Of a stretch of 64,000 nt of DNA, positions 35,024 through 45,700 are shown in pieces. Position 1 is the first letter of the stretch. Each line of letters begins with the position of its first letter. This DNA is from Bacteroidota bacterium. GTDB lineage: Bacteria; Bacteroidota; Bacteroidia; Bacteroidales; DTGW01. The position numbers and the translations under genes were made by a program. Location: the NCBI GenBank assembly GCA_029550865.1, contig JAKPGM010000038.1, positions 1-64,000 of the forward strand. Direction: 5' to 3'. Below the pieces are notes generated by a model. That model did not search any database, was not told the DNA's origin, and saw nothing but the letters and a program-made list of their open reading frames with translations.

Positions 35024-35908
35024 ATGAAAAAGGCAATGTTTACTCTTGTGGCAGCTGCTGCTATTATGTTATGCGGCACTAATTATGTTAAGGCTCTTAA
35101 TGAAATTACAATTGAGCCTGTGACAGGCATCACTATTGATGGTGATCTTTCCGATTGGCCTGAAGCCATACCTTGGGTAACAGCGGATTCTTTAAAGGGT
35201 ACGAATACTACCAACAAGATGAAATTTAAAATGGGTTATGATGACAAGTTTATTTATGTTGGTGTGAATGTTGAAGATTCTCAGATGGATACCACTCAAA
35301 GTCCTAATGCATGGGAAAAAGACTGTATTGAATTGTTTTTTGTTTTTAATGACACCATAGCTGATGACAAAAAAGTGAGCTACAGTAATGGTCAATTGGG
35401 TGCTTGGCAATTGCGTAAAGTTTGGGGTCGGGACATGACAGATTTTCCAGGTAAAGGATTTGAAGCTGCTGAAATGGATATTCCTGGAGGTTTCGCTCAA
35501 GAATGGAAACTTCCAATTGATACTCTTGCATCTACAGGACATTTTACAACGAAAACAAAATTCCGTTTTGAAATTCAAAACGGCGATAATGACGGAGAAG
35601 GACGTAACGGTCAACTTTTTTGGAATTCTGCTGCTGATGATCAATGGAATACAATTTTACATCAAGGTGTAGTTAAATTTAAATGGCCTTTGGCTGTAAA
35701 ACAGGCTATCGCCAAAGCTTCCTCGATCCGTATCAAAGCTAATAGCATTGAATTTGCTAAAACAGCTAAGGAAGTTAACGTTTACAGCATCACCGGCCAG
35801 CTTATGCTTAAGGCTCGTAACGTAAACGCTATCAGCACAAGCGCTCTGAAGAGTGGTGTATACTTTGTTGTTGCTGACGGCGAAAAAGCTAAATTCGTGA
35901 TTAAATAA
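35024..35908 (+). CDS. Secreted CBM9-like protein with T9SS sorting domain
   Basis: The 294-residue product has a signal peptide (MKKAMFTLVAAAAIMLCGTN). Residues about 30-220 resemble the family 9 carbohydrate-binding or DOMON-like fold: IDGDLSDWPEA, KMKFKMGYDDKFIYVGVNVED, WEKDCIELFF, EWKLPIDTL and KFRFEIQNGD. Family members bind reducing ends of sugars or act as accessory domains. The last 60 residues form a type A T9SS sorting domain, with VNVYSITGQLMLKARN and ALKSGVYFVVADGEKAKFVIK. It would cross the outer membrane through SprA and be attached or released. Position after susCD suggests a ligand-binding partner of that transporter. It has no catalytic domain. Confidence 0.85.
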   Translation: MKKAMFTLVAAAAIMLCGTNYVKALNEITIEPVTGITIDGDLSDWPEAIPWVTADSLKGTNTTNKMKFKMGYDDKFIYVGVNVEDSQMDTTQSPNAWEKDCIELFFVFNDTIADDKKVSYSNGQLGAWQLRKVWGRDMTDFPGKGFEAAEMDIPGGFAQEWKLPIDTLASTGHFTTKTKFRFEIQNGDNDGEGRNGQLFWNSAADDQWNTILHQGVVKFKWPLAVKQAIAKASSIRIKANSIEFAKTAKEVNVYSITGQLMLKARNVNAISTSALKSGVYFVVADGEKAKFVIK

Positions 35909-35930
35909 GCTGTCTGTCTCTTCAATATCT

Positions 35931-35958
35931 AAAGGGCATCCAATAAAGGATGCCCTTT
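35931..35958 (+). terminator. Rho-independent terminator after the CBM9-like gene
   Basis: AAAGGGCATCC, loop AATAAA, GGATGCCCTTT: a perfect 11-bp stem followed by GTTTTTATA, 22 bases after the stop codon. Confidence 0.9.
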
Positions 35959-36096
35959 GTTTTTATATACAATAGCTAAACAGAAATAGTCATATTACTT
36001 TTAAAACGGGATAGTGCTGGTACCGTAGACTTTATTGTTAAAAAAATAAAAAACAAATTTCATTTTGGCAGGTATTTTGTAACATTGCCCCGTTTA

Positions 36097-37143
36097 ATGA
36101 ATTTTAAACAAATGAAAGGTACACCTTTACTTAGCCTTTTGATTTTAATAGAAATTTTCGGGGTAAATCATTTAAATGCTCAGGATTTTTCGAATGTTGA
36201 TACTTCGATTACTCCTTCTGTCGTATAAACATTACCTGAATACGATAATTTGTACTGGGTTAATGATACAGTGGCCTATCATTATCGACCCACCCGAAAA
36301 TTTGGATTTATCCACAATGCCGTTGATAATTTTTTGCATCAGCCCAAAGAATTGGTTCGTCGGGAGAACTTGAAAATTTTAACACTGGTGGCAGTAACCA
36401 GTGCAATATGTTTTTATTACGATCAGGAGATAGTGGATGCAGCGCAACAGTTTGGTCGATACATTGGATTATCAGGAGAAAACAATACCTATAATATTAC
36501 GGGCACTAAGAAATTGCGTATCAATGTGCCTACTGACTTAAGCTCGGGACTGTATTACATTGGGGATGGTATTACCGAGTTGGCGGTTAATGCGGGATTT
36601 TATATTTATGGTATAGCTAAGGACGATAAGCGGGCACTTCAGACTGCAGCCCAGCTGGCAGAAGGCATGATAGCTGTGGGCTCGTGGGTACAGATCCTTA
36701 AGCATCTTACTGGGCACGAATCGCCCGAATATGCTTCGGTTCCTGGAGGACGTTGGCGTTTTTTCCCAAGCCCCATCGATTATCATAAAACCGTCCCTAA
36801 GTACGATGCGTTTCCATCGGGTCACCTGGCTACGGCGATGATGACTACCACAGTAATTTCTATGAACTATCCCGAATACCGATGGATTAAGCCCTTATGT
36901 TTTACCCTGATGGGTTTGTGTGGGTATCAAATGCTCAATAATGGGGTACACTGGATGGGCGATTATCCCTTTGCGCTGGCTTTAGGTTATTCGGTGGGCA
37001 AGTATGCATTTGAACGTGGACGTGTGGTTGTTTATAAGAATCAACTATCTTCTTCCACTATACAACCTTCCTTTGAGTACCGTGTGCATCCCGTATACAT
37101 GGGTTTTGGGACATCAGGCCTGGCTCTCACAGTATCCTTTTAG
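36097..37143 (+). pseudogene. PAP2-superfamily phosphatase with in-frame TAA after the signal peptide
   Basis: From ATG 36097 (or 36112) the frame encodes a signal peptide (MKGTPLLSLLILIEIFG... ending in NAQD) and reaches TAA at 36226-36228. The same frame continues without shift (TLPEYDNLYWVNDTVAYHY) through a full PAP2 domain to 37143. The phosphatase motifs are present: KHLTGHESP at motif 1 (Arg replaced), FPSGHLATAM at motif 2 and NNGVHWMGDYP at motif 3. Only a TTG at 36250 could restart translation, and that product would have no signal peptide. One base change (for example CAA to TAA) explains the break. The intact enzyme would have dephosphorylated a lipid phosphate at the periplasmic face. 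Confidence 0.75.
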
Positions 37144-37245
37144 CAGGTAGGGTAAAAAATAAGTGTTTTTACACAACTTACTTTGTGTACTTTAACCACA
37201 CAAAATAGGGGATTTTCTTCTTATTTTCCGTGAAAATGCCAAAGT

Positions 37246-37273
37246 TTTGTGCACATGGTTGACCCTAAATTTG
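37246..37273 (+). promoter_or_regulatory. Candidate promoter for cheW-like gene
   Basis: TAAATTTG (37266-37273) is a perfect TAnnTTTG box; TTTG at 37246-37249 lies 16 bases upstream, slightly close. The first in-frame ATG is 23 bases downstream of the -7 box. Confidence 0.5.
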
Positions 37274-37296
37274 TAATGTAAATTAATACAGTCACC

Positions 37297-37818
37297 ATGC
37301 GCACATTCATACAATTTACGTCGCGGAATATGGCAAAAAGCTCAAATTATTATCTTGCTTTTGAGCTTAAAGGTAATTTGTTTGCAGCCAACTTCCCACG
37401 TATTTATGGTTTCACCCGTGAATATACATATCTGTCGTTAACTAATTTCTCTGAAAATGTTCCTGGAATAGCACTGGTACATACTGAATATATACCTGTT
37501 CTTGATTTATGGAAGAAAATTGGATATAGCGAAAAAACATATACAGGCACTGAAAAACTTATGATTCTTGAAGCCGAGGTTTATGATACCAAATTACGTT
37601 TTGCTATTCCATACGATCAGCTTGGGGATGCATTTGAGCTTTCTGCAAAAAAAATGATGCCTGCTCCTTCTGTTGGCTCAATTTTTGAAAAAGGATATAT
37701 CAAAGGCATGTATATGCACCAAGAGGACGTAATTTATATTATTAATTTCGAAAAACTCATAGATATTGATGATTTAATTGACATTAAAATAGCTCCTAAC
37801 CGTCTGGTTGCAAGGTAG
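37297..37818 (+). CDS. CheW-domain coupling protein
   Basis: The 173-residue protein is a single CheW-like domain. Seen in sequence: YYLAFELKGNLFAANFPRIYGF, PGIALVHTEYIPVLDLWKKIG (the region that in CheW reads RGxVIPVxDL) and IKGMYMHQEDVIYIINFEKL near the end. CheW proteins couple chemoreceptors to CheA kinases. No receptor, CheA or flagellar gene lies here; the next genes are three PAS/receiver kinases, though a terminator separates them. The start may be ATG 37330 (MAKSSNYYLAF), which has GGA upstream; I keep 37297. It could be a scaffold for an unlinked Che-like system. Confidence 0.8.
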   Translation: MRTFIQFTSRNMAKSSNYYLAFELKGNLFAANFPRIYGFTREYTYLSLTNFSENVPGIALVHTEYIPVLDLWKKIGYSEKTYTGTEKLMILEAEVYDTKLRFAIPYDQLGDAFELSAKKMMPAPSVGSIFEKGYIKGMYMHQEDVIYIINFEKLIDIDDLIDIKIAPNRLVAR

Positions 37819-37871
37819 TGTAAGTTTTTTCATAGGTTAGTTTTAAGTTAATAATTAGGTTAGTTGTGTAG

Positions 37872-37899
37872 CCTTACCCCACAGGGGTAAGGTTTTTTT
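37872..37899 (+). terminator. Rho-independent terminator after cheW-like gene
   Basis: CCTTACCCC, loop ACA, GGGGTAAGG and seven T: a perfect 9-bp stem 53 bases after the stop codon. Confidence 0.92.
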
Positions 37900-37974
37900 A
37901 TTCGTGGTATCCCAAAAAGGCAAGTTTTTTTATATATTTACAGAACATTAAACTATGCAAAAAGCTACTGAGGT

Positions 37975-40900
37975 ATGACCGATGGTATTCCCGCGAGGGA
38001 CAAACAGGAATTGACTACATTTAATAAATTCTTCACCTCATTGTTTGATTCATTGAGTCATGGTTTTATTGTTGTAAAAGATGGACTAATTGTATTTGCC
38101 AACTACGCTTTTTTACGGATGACGGGTTACGATAGGGAAGAATTAATAAACGTTCCATTGCTTAACCTATGCCCGCATAAACAATCCAATGGAAAGCTTT
38201 CTCAATCGTTATTGGAAACTACCATAAATGCTTCGGTATACGAACGAAAAGAATTAAATAATTGGAGATTTTTAGTTCGCACCCAGAAATCGTTGCGATG
38301 TCATATAATGGTAACGACCATTTTCCTTGAGCAGCAGGATTACGTGGTTTTAGAAGTTGAAGAAATAATTGCTCAACGGGATATAGCGCAGCGTTTGAAA
38401 GAAAAAAATAAGCAAATCGAATCCCTGAGTGAGGAGCGAGAAAGTCTTAATGAAGAACTTCGTGCCACCCTCGACGAATTGGTTGAGGTTAACAAACAGC
38501 TCGCCGATAGTGAATTTTGGAACAAAACCATTGTCGAAAATATTCCATTGGGGCTGCAGGTAATTAATAACGGCGAAACCGAGTACATCAATGGTAAAAT
38601 GCTCGAAATTACTAATTATCCTGCCAACTATTTTCAGAACAGGTCGATATTTGATTTAGCAGATGAGGATGAAAGAACGCGGGTTGGAGCTTTTCTCGAA
38701 CATGTCAGGCAGGATATGTTGAACGAGGCAATGTTAGAATTCTGGGCACGAACTTCCCAGCACGAGCGTCGATATTTACGTGCACAATATGTAAGGCTTA
38801 ATAAGGCAAGTCGATGGATGGTTATAACGGCCGACCTGACAGAGAATAAGCTGAAAGAAAATGAACTACTGACCATCCAACAGCAGCTTGAGTTTGCCAT
38901 AGAATCGAGCCAGTCGCTTATCTGGGACATTAATCTGGCTGCTCCCGACGATGAGCCAGGTATTAGTATTGGACGTATATTTGACTACCAGCCAGGGGAA
39001 CTAAAAATTCGAAACAATATCTGGCAAGAAATCATCCATCCCGACGACTTTGCGCTCGTTTCCTCAGAACTCGAAAAGCACTATCGAGGCGAGACCTCTT
39101 TATTTGAGGTTGAATCGCGAGTTATAACAAAAGCTGGCAATTATAAATGGGCACTTATTCGGGGAAAAATTATTTCAACATTTTTCCCGGAACCCTCTCG
39201 ACACTTTTTTGGAATGCTGGTAGATATTTCGAAACGAAAAGAAACGGAAGAACAGCTGGTTGTGTCGGAAGAGAAGTTTCGTACTATTGTCCAGCATTTG
39301 TCCGACCTTATATTGATAGTCAATAAAAATCTTACCATTATTTATGAATCGCCGTCGGTTTCTGCAACATTTGGTTACGAACCGGGTCATTTGATAGGGA
39401 AAAGTGCCCTTGAAATATTACATCCAGCCGATGTGGAGGTGGCTTTGAAAGAGTTTGAAAATGTGCTGAAAAAGGATAATGACTTTAAACCCACAGAACT
39501 TCGGGCACGTCATGCTAAGGGATATTGGGTATATCTTGAGGTACTTGGCGACGATTTATCCGAACATCCTGCCATTGGGGGTATCCTCATCACTGCTCGT
39601 GATATTTCTGAGCGTAAGGAAAATGAAATGCAGCTCGACCTGTATCGTAACCACCTTGAGCAACTGGTTAAAAAACGAACCGAAGAGATAGAACTTATCA
39701 ACGCCGAACTGGTAGCTATTAACGAAGAACTCAAAGCCACCAATGAAGAACTGGCTGTAAAAAATGAAAAACTCAATGATGAAATCCTGAAACGAATTGA
39801 GGCGCAGCTTGCCCTGGAAGAAAGCGAAAACAAATTCCGCAGCTTTATTGAACAATCCACCGAGGGGATTGTACTCATTGACGAGGAGGGTAAAATAGTC
39901 GATTGGAATAAGGGCATGGAATCGATTTTTAAAATTCCTCGGGAGGAAGTTATTAATACCTATGTATGGGAATTTGATTATCGTTTTTTACCCGATAAGC
40001 GAAAAACGCAAAAGCAATTCGAAGAGCTTAAAGCTTCGACCATTGAATATTTTAATTCCCTCGATCATTCGAAAATAATGACCGTTGAGGGATATTTTCA
40101 AACCATAGAGCTAAAACAAAAATACCTTACTGTTACTATTTTTCCGGTAATTACCCCTAAGCGTCGTTATTTGGGACGTATTGTTAGGGACATTACAAAT
40201 ATTAAAAAAGCACAGGAAGAGATACAAAAGCAGAGTGAAGAACTGCAACAGATAAACGAAAATCTTGAACAACAAAAGCGTGAACTTGAGAATGCTCTGG
40301 AAGAACTTCGCAAAACGCAGGCACAACTGATCCATTCCGAAAAAATGGCCTCGCTGGGTGTTTTGACAGCAGGTGTTGCTCATGAGATTAATAATCCTGT
40401 CAATTACATCAACACAGCACTTGAAGGCTTAAAGATTACCCTCGCCGATTTTCTGGAGATATTCTACATGTACGAAACCATCACGCCTGAAAATGTTACG
40501 GCCAAGCTCGAGGAGATTAAACGGCTCAAAGCTCAACTCGATTTTCCAACACTTCAACAGGGGATTAACGTTTTGCTCAATAATATGCAAACGGGTATTG
40601 AACGGATTACCGAAATAGTAAAAAGTTTAAGAACTTTTGCACGCGTTGAAGAAAATGAACTTAAATTTACGAATGTACACGAGCTTATCGATACTACGCT
40701 GGTTATGTTGCATAATCAGTACAAAAATCGCATTGAGATTGTAAAGGAATATGGTTTTGTGCATTCTATCAACTGTTATCCAGGAAAATTGAGTCAGGTA
40801 TTCATGAATATACTATCGAATGCTATTCAGGCTATTCCCGACAAGGGCACCATTACGATTAATACCCATACCGACAACGATGGAAAATATATGTATATTT

Positions 40901-41112
40901 CCATAAAAGATACGGGTGTGGGTATACCTGAGCAGATCAGGGAAAAAATCTTCGAACCATTTTTCACAACAAAAGAGGCAGGTAAAGGTACGGGGCTGGG
41001 GCTCTCCATTACGTATGGTATCATTCAACAGCACAATGGAGAAATAAAAGTAAATAGTAAGGTTGGTGAAGGAACAGAATTTATTATAAAATTGCCAACA
41101 AACCTAAAATAA
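37975..41112 (+). CDS. Multi-PAS sensor histidine kinase
   Basis: This 1045-residue cytoplasmic kinase has no transmembrane segment. Order: PAS (about 15-130), coiled coil (135-175), PAS (180-300), PAS_3-type (310-420), PAS (430-550), long coiled coil (555-610), PAS (615-745), coiled coil (745-790), HisKA with the phosphoacceptor in [14 protein letters not shown] (about residue 800), and HATPase with N box [15 protein letters not shown]1 DTGVGIP and G2 [14 protein letters not shown]. It has no receiver domain, so its phosphate must pass to another protein. The two downstream kinases both start with receiver domains and are obvious candidates. The PAS ligands cannot be predicted. The downstream gene begins after 21 bases, so the three kinases probably form an operon. 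Confidence 0.93.
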   Translation: MTDGIPARDKQELTTFNKFFTSLFDSLSHGFIVVKDGLIVFANYAFLRMTGYDREELINVPLLNLCPHKQSNGKLSQSLLETTINASVYERKELNNWRFLVRTQKSLRCHIMVTTIFLEQQDYVVLEVEEIIAQRDIAQRLKEKNKQIESLSEERESLNEELRATLDELVEVNKQLADSEFWNKTIVENIPLGLQVINNGETEYINGKMLEITNYPANYFQNRSIFDLADEDERTRVGAFLEHVRQDMLNEAMLEFWARTSQHERRYLRAQYVRLNKASRWMVITADLTENKLKENELLTIQQQLEFAIESSQSLIWDINLAAPDDEPGISIGRIFDYQPGELKIRNNIWQEIIHPDDFALVSSELEKHYRGETSLFEVESRVITKAGNYKWALIRGKIISTFFPEPSRHFFGMLVDISKRKETEEQLVVSEEKFRTIVQHLSDLILIVNKNLTIIYESPSVSATFGYEPGHLIGKSALEILHPADVEVALKEFENVLKKDNDFKPTELRARHAKGYWVYLEVLGDDLSEHPAIGGILITARDISERKENEMQLDLYRNHLEQLVKKRTEEIELINAELVAINEELKATNEELAVKNEKLNDEILKRIEAQLALEESENKFRSFIEQSTEGIVLIDEEGKIVDWNKGMESIFKIPREEVINTYVWEFDYRFLPDKRKTQKQFEELKASTIEYFNSLDHSKIMTVEGYFQTIELKQKYLTVTIFPVITPKRRYLGRIVRDITNIKKAQEEIQKQSEELQQINENLEQQKRELENALEELRKTQAQLIHSEKMASLGVLTAGVAHEINNPVNYINTALEGLKITLADFLEIFYMYETITPENVTAKLEEIKRLKAQLDFPTLQQGINVLLNNMQTGIERITEIVKSLRTFARVEENELKFTNVHELIDTTLVMLHNQYKNRIEIVKEYGFVHSINCYPGKLSQVFMNILSNAIQAIPDKGTITINTHTDNDGKYMYISIKDTGVGIPEQIREKIFEPFFTTKEAGKGTGLGLSITYGIIQQHNGEIKVNSKVGEGTEFIIKLPTNLK

Positions 41113-41133
41113 TAACCCTAAGAACCTAAGATT

Positions 41134-42714
41134 ATGGAAGAGTCATACAAAGAGCCGATTCTGTATGTAGATGATGAAGTTGAAAATCTTCAGGGCTTTG
41201 AATTTTTGCTACAGCGTGACTTTGAAGTGCATGTAGCCGCTTCAGCACGAGAGGGCTTGGAAATTTTACAGCATAACACCATAAAGGTGGTGCTGACCGA
41301 CCAGCGCATGCCCGAAATGACCGGGATAGAGTTTCTGGAAAAAGCGATGACGATATCGCCCGAAACCATTCGCATTGTTGTAACGGCCTACAGCGATTCC
41401 GATACAATACTACAGGCCATAAATCAAGGCAAAGCGTATCATTTTATTACCAAACCCTGGAACAATAACGAGCTGCGAAATATTATTCGTCGAGCCATTG
41501 AAACCTATAATCTACGTAAGGATAAATTACAGTTGATAAATCATTTACAAAACCTCAATGCCGAATTGCTTAAGGCAAAAGAGCGTGCCGAGGAAAGCGA
41601 TAAGTTGAAAACATCTTTCCTGGCCAACATGAGCCACGAAATTCGAACGCCGTTGAATGCCATTGTTGGCTTTTCCAATCTACTTATTGATGACAACCTT
41701 AAAAATCCAGAATTAAAAAAAGAATTTGTAAAGATTATTGAACATAGTGCAGGAGATTTGCTCAACATCATTGAGGATATTCTGGATACAGCCCAGATAG
41801 AATCGGGCATTGTCAATATCCGAGAAAACCTTGTAGACATTAATCAGTTGATGGTTGAACTACTAATAATGTACCAAAACCATCCACAGGTGAAAGAAAA
41901 ACAATTGCAGGTAGAATACATTTATCCGGCTGCTACGGACAAGTTTGATGTTTATTTAGATAGGCTGCGATTAAAACAAATACTTACCAACCTGCTTAGT
42001 AATGCAGTAAAATTTACCGAGCATGGGAGAATAGAATTTGGTTACCGTCAACTGGAACATGCACAGAATGTATTACAATTTTTCGTAAGCGATACAGGTA
42101 TCGGTATCCCTTCAGATAAGTTTGATTTTATTTTTGAACGTTTTCGGAAACTCGAAACGGATACCGATACGTTATACAGGGGGAATGGTCTTGGGCTATA
42201 CATTTCGCGTAAGTTAGCCCAATTTATGGGGGGAGATATCAGTCTGGAGTCGGAGGTAGGCAAAGGATCGACTTTTTATCTTACCATACCTTATTCTATT
42301 CGACAGCGTGAAGGATTAGGCGAGAATTATACTTCATATTATGCCAATCTTACCTGGCCAGGTAAAACCATTCTTATTGTCGAAGACGAGACTTCAAATT
42401 ATAAATACCTTGAAGCCCTGCTCAATAATCGGGCAAATTTGCTTTGGGCGAAAAATGGTATTGAAGCGGTGCAAATATGTACCGAAAAACCGGTAGATTT
42501 AGTTTTAATGGATATTAAACTGCCGAAACTCGATGGATTTGAGGCAACGCGTAAGATAAAAGATCTAAAGCCAAGCCTTCCGGTTATTGCTGTCACAGCA
42601 TATGCCATGGAGGCTGATAAAAACGAAAGCATACAGGCGGGATGTAATAATTACATTTCAAAGCCCTTTAAAATGGAAGAATTATTCTCATTGATCAATT
42701 CTTACATCGGATAA
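41134..42714 (+). CDS. Hybrid histidine kinase REC-HisKA-HATPase-REC
   Basis: The 526-residue protein begins with a receiver domain (1-120; ILYVDDE, phosphoacceptor Asp about 55 in LTDQRMPEM, Lys in FITKPWN). A HisKA domain follows (His about 167 in NMSHEIRTPLNAIVG), then HATPase (NLLSNAVKFTEHG, DTGIGIPSDKF, GNGLGLYISRKLA) and a second receiver (about 410-526; ILIVEDE, Asp about 459 in LMDIKLPKLDGFEA, Lys in YISKPFKMEEL). Input arrives by phosphorylation of the N-terminal receiver; there is no PAS or membrane domain. It is translated 21 bases after the PAS kinase and three bases before the third kinase. Its first receiver is a close paralogue of the one in the next gene. Confidence 0.94.
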   Translation: MEESYKEPILYVDDEVENLQGFEFLLQRDFEVHVAASAREGLEILQHNTIKVVLTDQRMPEMTGIEFLEKAMTISPETIRIVVTAYSDSDTILQAINQGKAYHFITKPWNNNELRNIIRRAIETYNLRKDKLQLINHLQNLNAELLKAKERAEESDKLKTSFLANMSHEIRTPLNAIVGFSNLLIDDNLKNPELKKEFVKIIEHSAGDLLNIIEDILDTAQIESGIVNIRENLVDINQLMVELLIMYQNHPQVKEKQLQVEYIYPAATDKFDVYLDRLRLKQILTNLLSNAVKFTEHGRIEFGYRQLEHAQNVLQFFVSDTGIGIPSDKFDFIFERFRKLETDTDTLYRGNGLGLYISRKLAQFMGGDISLESEVGKGSTFYLTIPYSIRQREGLGENYTSYYANLTWPGKTILIVEDETSNYKYLEALLNNRANLLWAKNGIEAVQICTEKPVDLVLMDIKLPKLDGFEATRKIKDLKPSLPVIAVTAYAMEADKNESIQAGCNNYISKPFKMEELFSLINSYIG

Positions 42715-42717
42715 GGA

Positions 42718-45700
42718 ATGCTGGATAAGTCAGAGAAAACCATACTATATGTTGATGACGAGCAGGAAAACCTCGATGGTTTTCGCTTTAATTTTCGAAA
42801 AGACTATGTGATTTATACAGCACAAAACACCCTTGAAGCCTTTAATATTATACGAAATGCACCCATAAAGGTAGTTATTTCGGACAATAAGATGCCCGAT
42901 ATGCTGGGCACCGAGTTTTTTGAGGTGCTTGCTGTCTCAAATCCTGACATTATTCGTATATTGGTTACTGCCTATGCCGATACCGAAGCAGCCATGCAGG
43001 CCATCAACAAAGGGCAGGTTTATCGATTTATCACCAAACCCTGGAATAAGAACGAACTGCAGAACGCTATTGAAAATGCTTTTGAGGCCTATCAGCTTAA
43101 GCAGCAAAATCAACAACTCATTGAAAATCTCACAAAGAAAAATTTTGAGCTGGAAGATTTGAGCTTTCGGCTAATGGTGGAAGTATCGGAGCATAGAAAA
43201 GTAGAAGAAGAACTGTTCGTTTACAAAAATCATCTGGAGCAATTAGTTGCCAAACGAACGGAAGAAATTGAACAGATTAACAAAGAATTAAGCCGATACA
43301 AGGACGAACTGGAGGAACTTGTTAAGGAACGTTCTGCTCAACTGATTGAGAGTGAACAACGTCTTAGAACCATAAGCGATAATCTTCCAGGAGGCGCTAT
43401 TTTTAGAGGTTTCACCAAGCCCGATGATACCGATTATTTGGTGTATACCAGTGCCAATATACATGCTATCACGGGGATTACTCGGGACGACATGCTGTCG
43501 AGCATTGGTATTTTTTTTAATCAGGTGTACCCCGACGATATTCCTCGTCTTATTGCTGCTCGTAAAAAAGCCATTGAAGATTCAAAAATTCTTGACGTAG
43601 AAATTCGTTTCTATCGAGCCCCCGATGATATTCGCTGGCTACATTTGCGAATAATGTATAAAAATACTGAGGACGGTCTTATTTGGTGGGATGGGTATGT
43701 CATCGACGTAACCGATCGAAAAAGGGCAGAGCATGCGGCGAAAAGTCTTGAAAATATTATCAATCAAATCCATGAAGGGATATCGGCACATACCGGCGAA
43801 AAACTCATTGAAACGGTGGCAATGAAACTTTTCGAGGTATTACAACCCGACCAACTTTTTATTGGGCAGCCCCTTACAGGACGACAAGCAATTCGAACTA
43901 CGATTTTTATTGAGCACAACAACATTAAGAAAAACATCACCTTTTCTGCCAAGAATACTCCGTGCAGTTTAGTATTGAAAAAGGATAAAATAATATATTC
44001 CAGTGGTGTTCATGAACATTTTTCAGGCCTTGATACCCTGACTCATTCAAAAGCGGAAGCGTATGTAGGTATACCACTCATCAATTCATCTGGTAATTGC
44101 ATTGGTTTAATTGCTGCTATATATTTTCGTCCGCTCGGGGAAGGGCAGCGAGTAGCCCAAATTCTCGAAATTTTTTCGGCTCGTATTACAGCTGAGTTGG
44201 AACGCATACAGTACGAGGAAGCCATTAAGCTTTACTCTGATGTTGCCGAAAATATGCAGGTGGCTCTGAATGTTTTTCAACTTCAGGGCAAAAATCTTAT
44301 CCTGGTAAAAGCAAATCCTGCAGCGGCAAGAATTATCAATGCTACCCTTGAGGGCATGGTCGGCAAAAAGTTTGAAGAGATATATCCCCAGCTACAGGGA
44401 TATCAGCTCGAAGAGGTACTGACCCGGGTGGTACGCACAGGTAAAGCCTATGCAAATGAAGAATTTAAATATTTTGCCGACGACGGTAAGGTATTTTTTT
44501 ACAGCTTTAAGGCATTTCCTCTGCCTAATAATTGTGTCGGAGTATTGTTCGAAGATATAACCCGCAAAAAACTTGCTGAACAGGCTATTAAGGAAAATGA
44601 AGAACGTTACAAGGCACTTTTCGAAAAATCCCCCAACGGAATTCACCTCATCAGTACTTCAGGTGCTATGGCCGGCAAAATCGTATCGGTCAACCCCCTG
44701 GTTACCCGGATGCTTGGGTACACCGCTAATGATATTGTGGGTCAACCCTTAGAACACTTCATGGTTGGGCTCGATTCAGATTTTCGAAAACAGACTCTGG
44801 AAAAACTTATGGCTGGCCAAACGGTTATTTTCGAAACAACTTTTATCCGCAAAGATGGTAATCGTTTTCCGGTAGAAATTACACAAAGTACCTTGAGTCT
44901 TGGTAATGAGATTTATATCCTTGGCATCGTTCGTGACATTACTGAGCTAAAAAACGCTCAAAAACAATTGCAGGAAAATATCCATTTTCTTACTACACTG
45001 TTAGAAACCATACCATTACCGGTGGTTTACAAAGATAAAAATCGCAGATTTTTGGGATGCAATACCGAATTTGAACAGCTTATCGGACGAAAGCGAGAAG
45101 AGCTGATGGGCAAAACGGTATTTGATATTTATCCATACGAGTTTGCGAAACGATACGATGAAGCCGACAGGCTGTTGCTTGAAAATGGGGTAACCCAGAA
45201 ATTCGAAGAACAGATTGTAGATGCAAAAGGAAATGTTCGAGACATTATTCTAACAAAAGCTGCTTTTACTGATGTCAACAACGAAATCGCCGGCTTTATT
45301 CTGATTCTTTTCGATATTACCGAACGGAAAAATTATGAGATTCGATTGCTGGAAACCATTATTACTACCGAAGAAAAGGAACGAGAACGTTTTGCGGGCA
45401 ATTTGCACGACGAAGTAGGCCCTTTACTCTCAAGTCTGAAAATGTATCTATCTCTACTGGCCGAAAGCGAGGACAAAAAAAAGAAAGATTACATTTTGAA
45501 GCAGGTTCAACATCTGATTAAAGAAGCCATACAAACGGTACGTGAGATCTCAAACGATTTGAGTCCTCATATCCTAAACAATTACGGTTGTATCGCAGCT
45601 ATCAACTCTTATATAGCCCTTAAATCGGATTTTATTAAAATCGATTTTCAGCAAAATATTGAAAATAAAAGATTTGGTGCACATCTCGAGACTATCATCT

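Noticed and set aside
19989..36228. Genome-wide reassignment of TAG or TAA to explain the two in-frame stops
   Set aside because: TAG and TAA end many intact genes here at the expected family length (susD, radA and cheW-like end in TAG; pgk and the polysaccharide genes end in TAA), so reassignment is not supported.
36176..36373. 65-codon frame overlapping the PAP2 pseudogene start
   Set aside because: It is an alternate-frame shadow of the PAP2 sequence, whose own frame encodes a signal peptide and all three phosphatase motifs.
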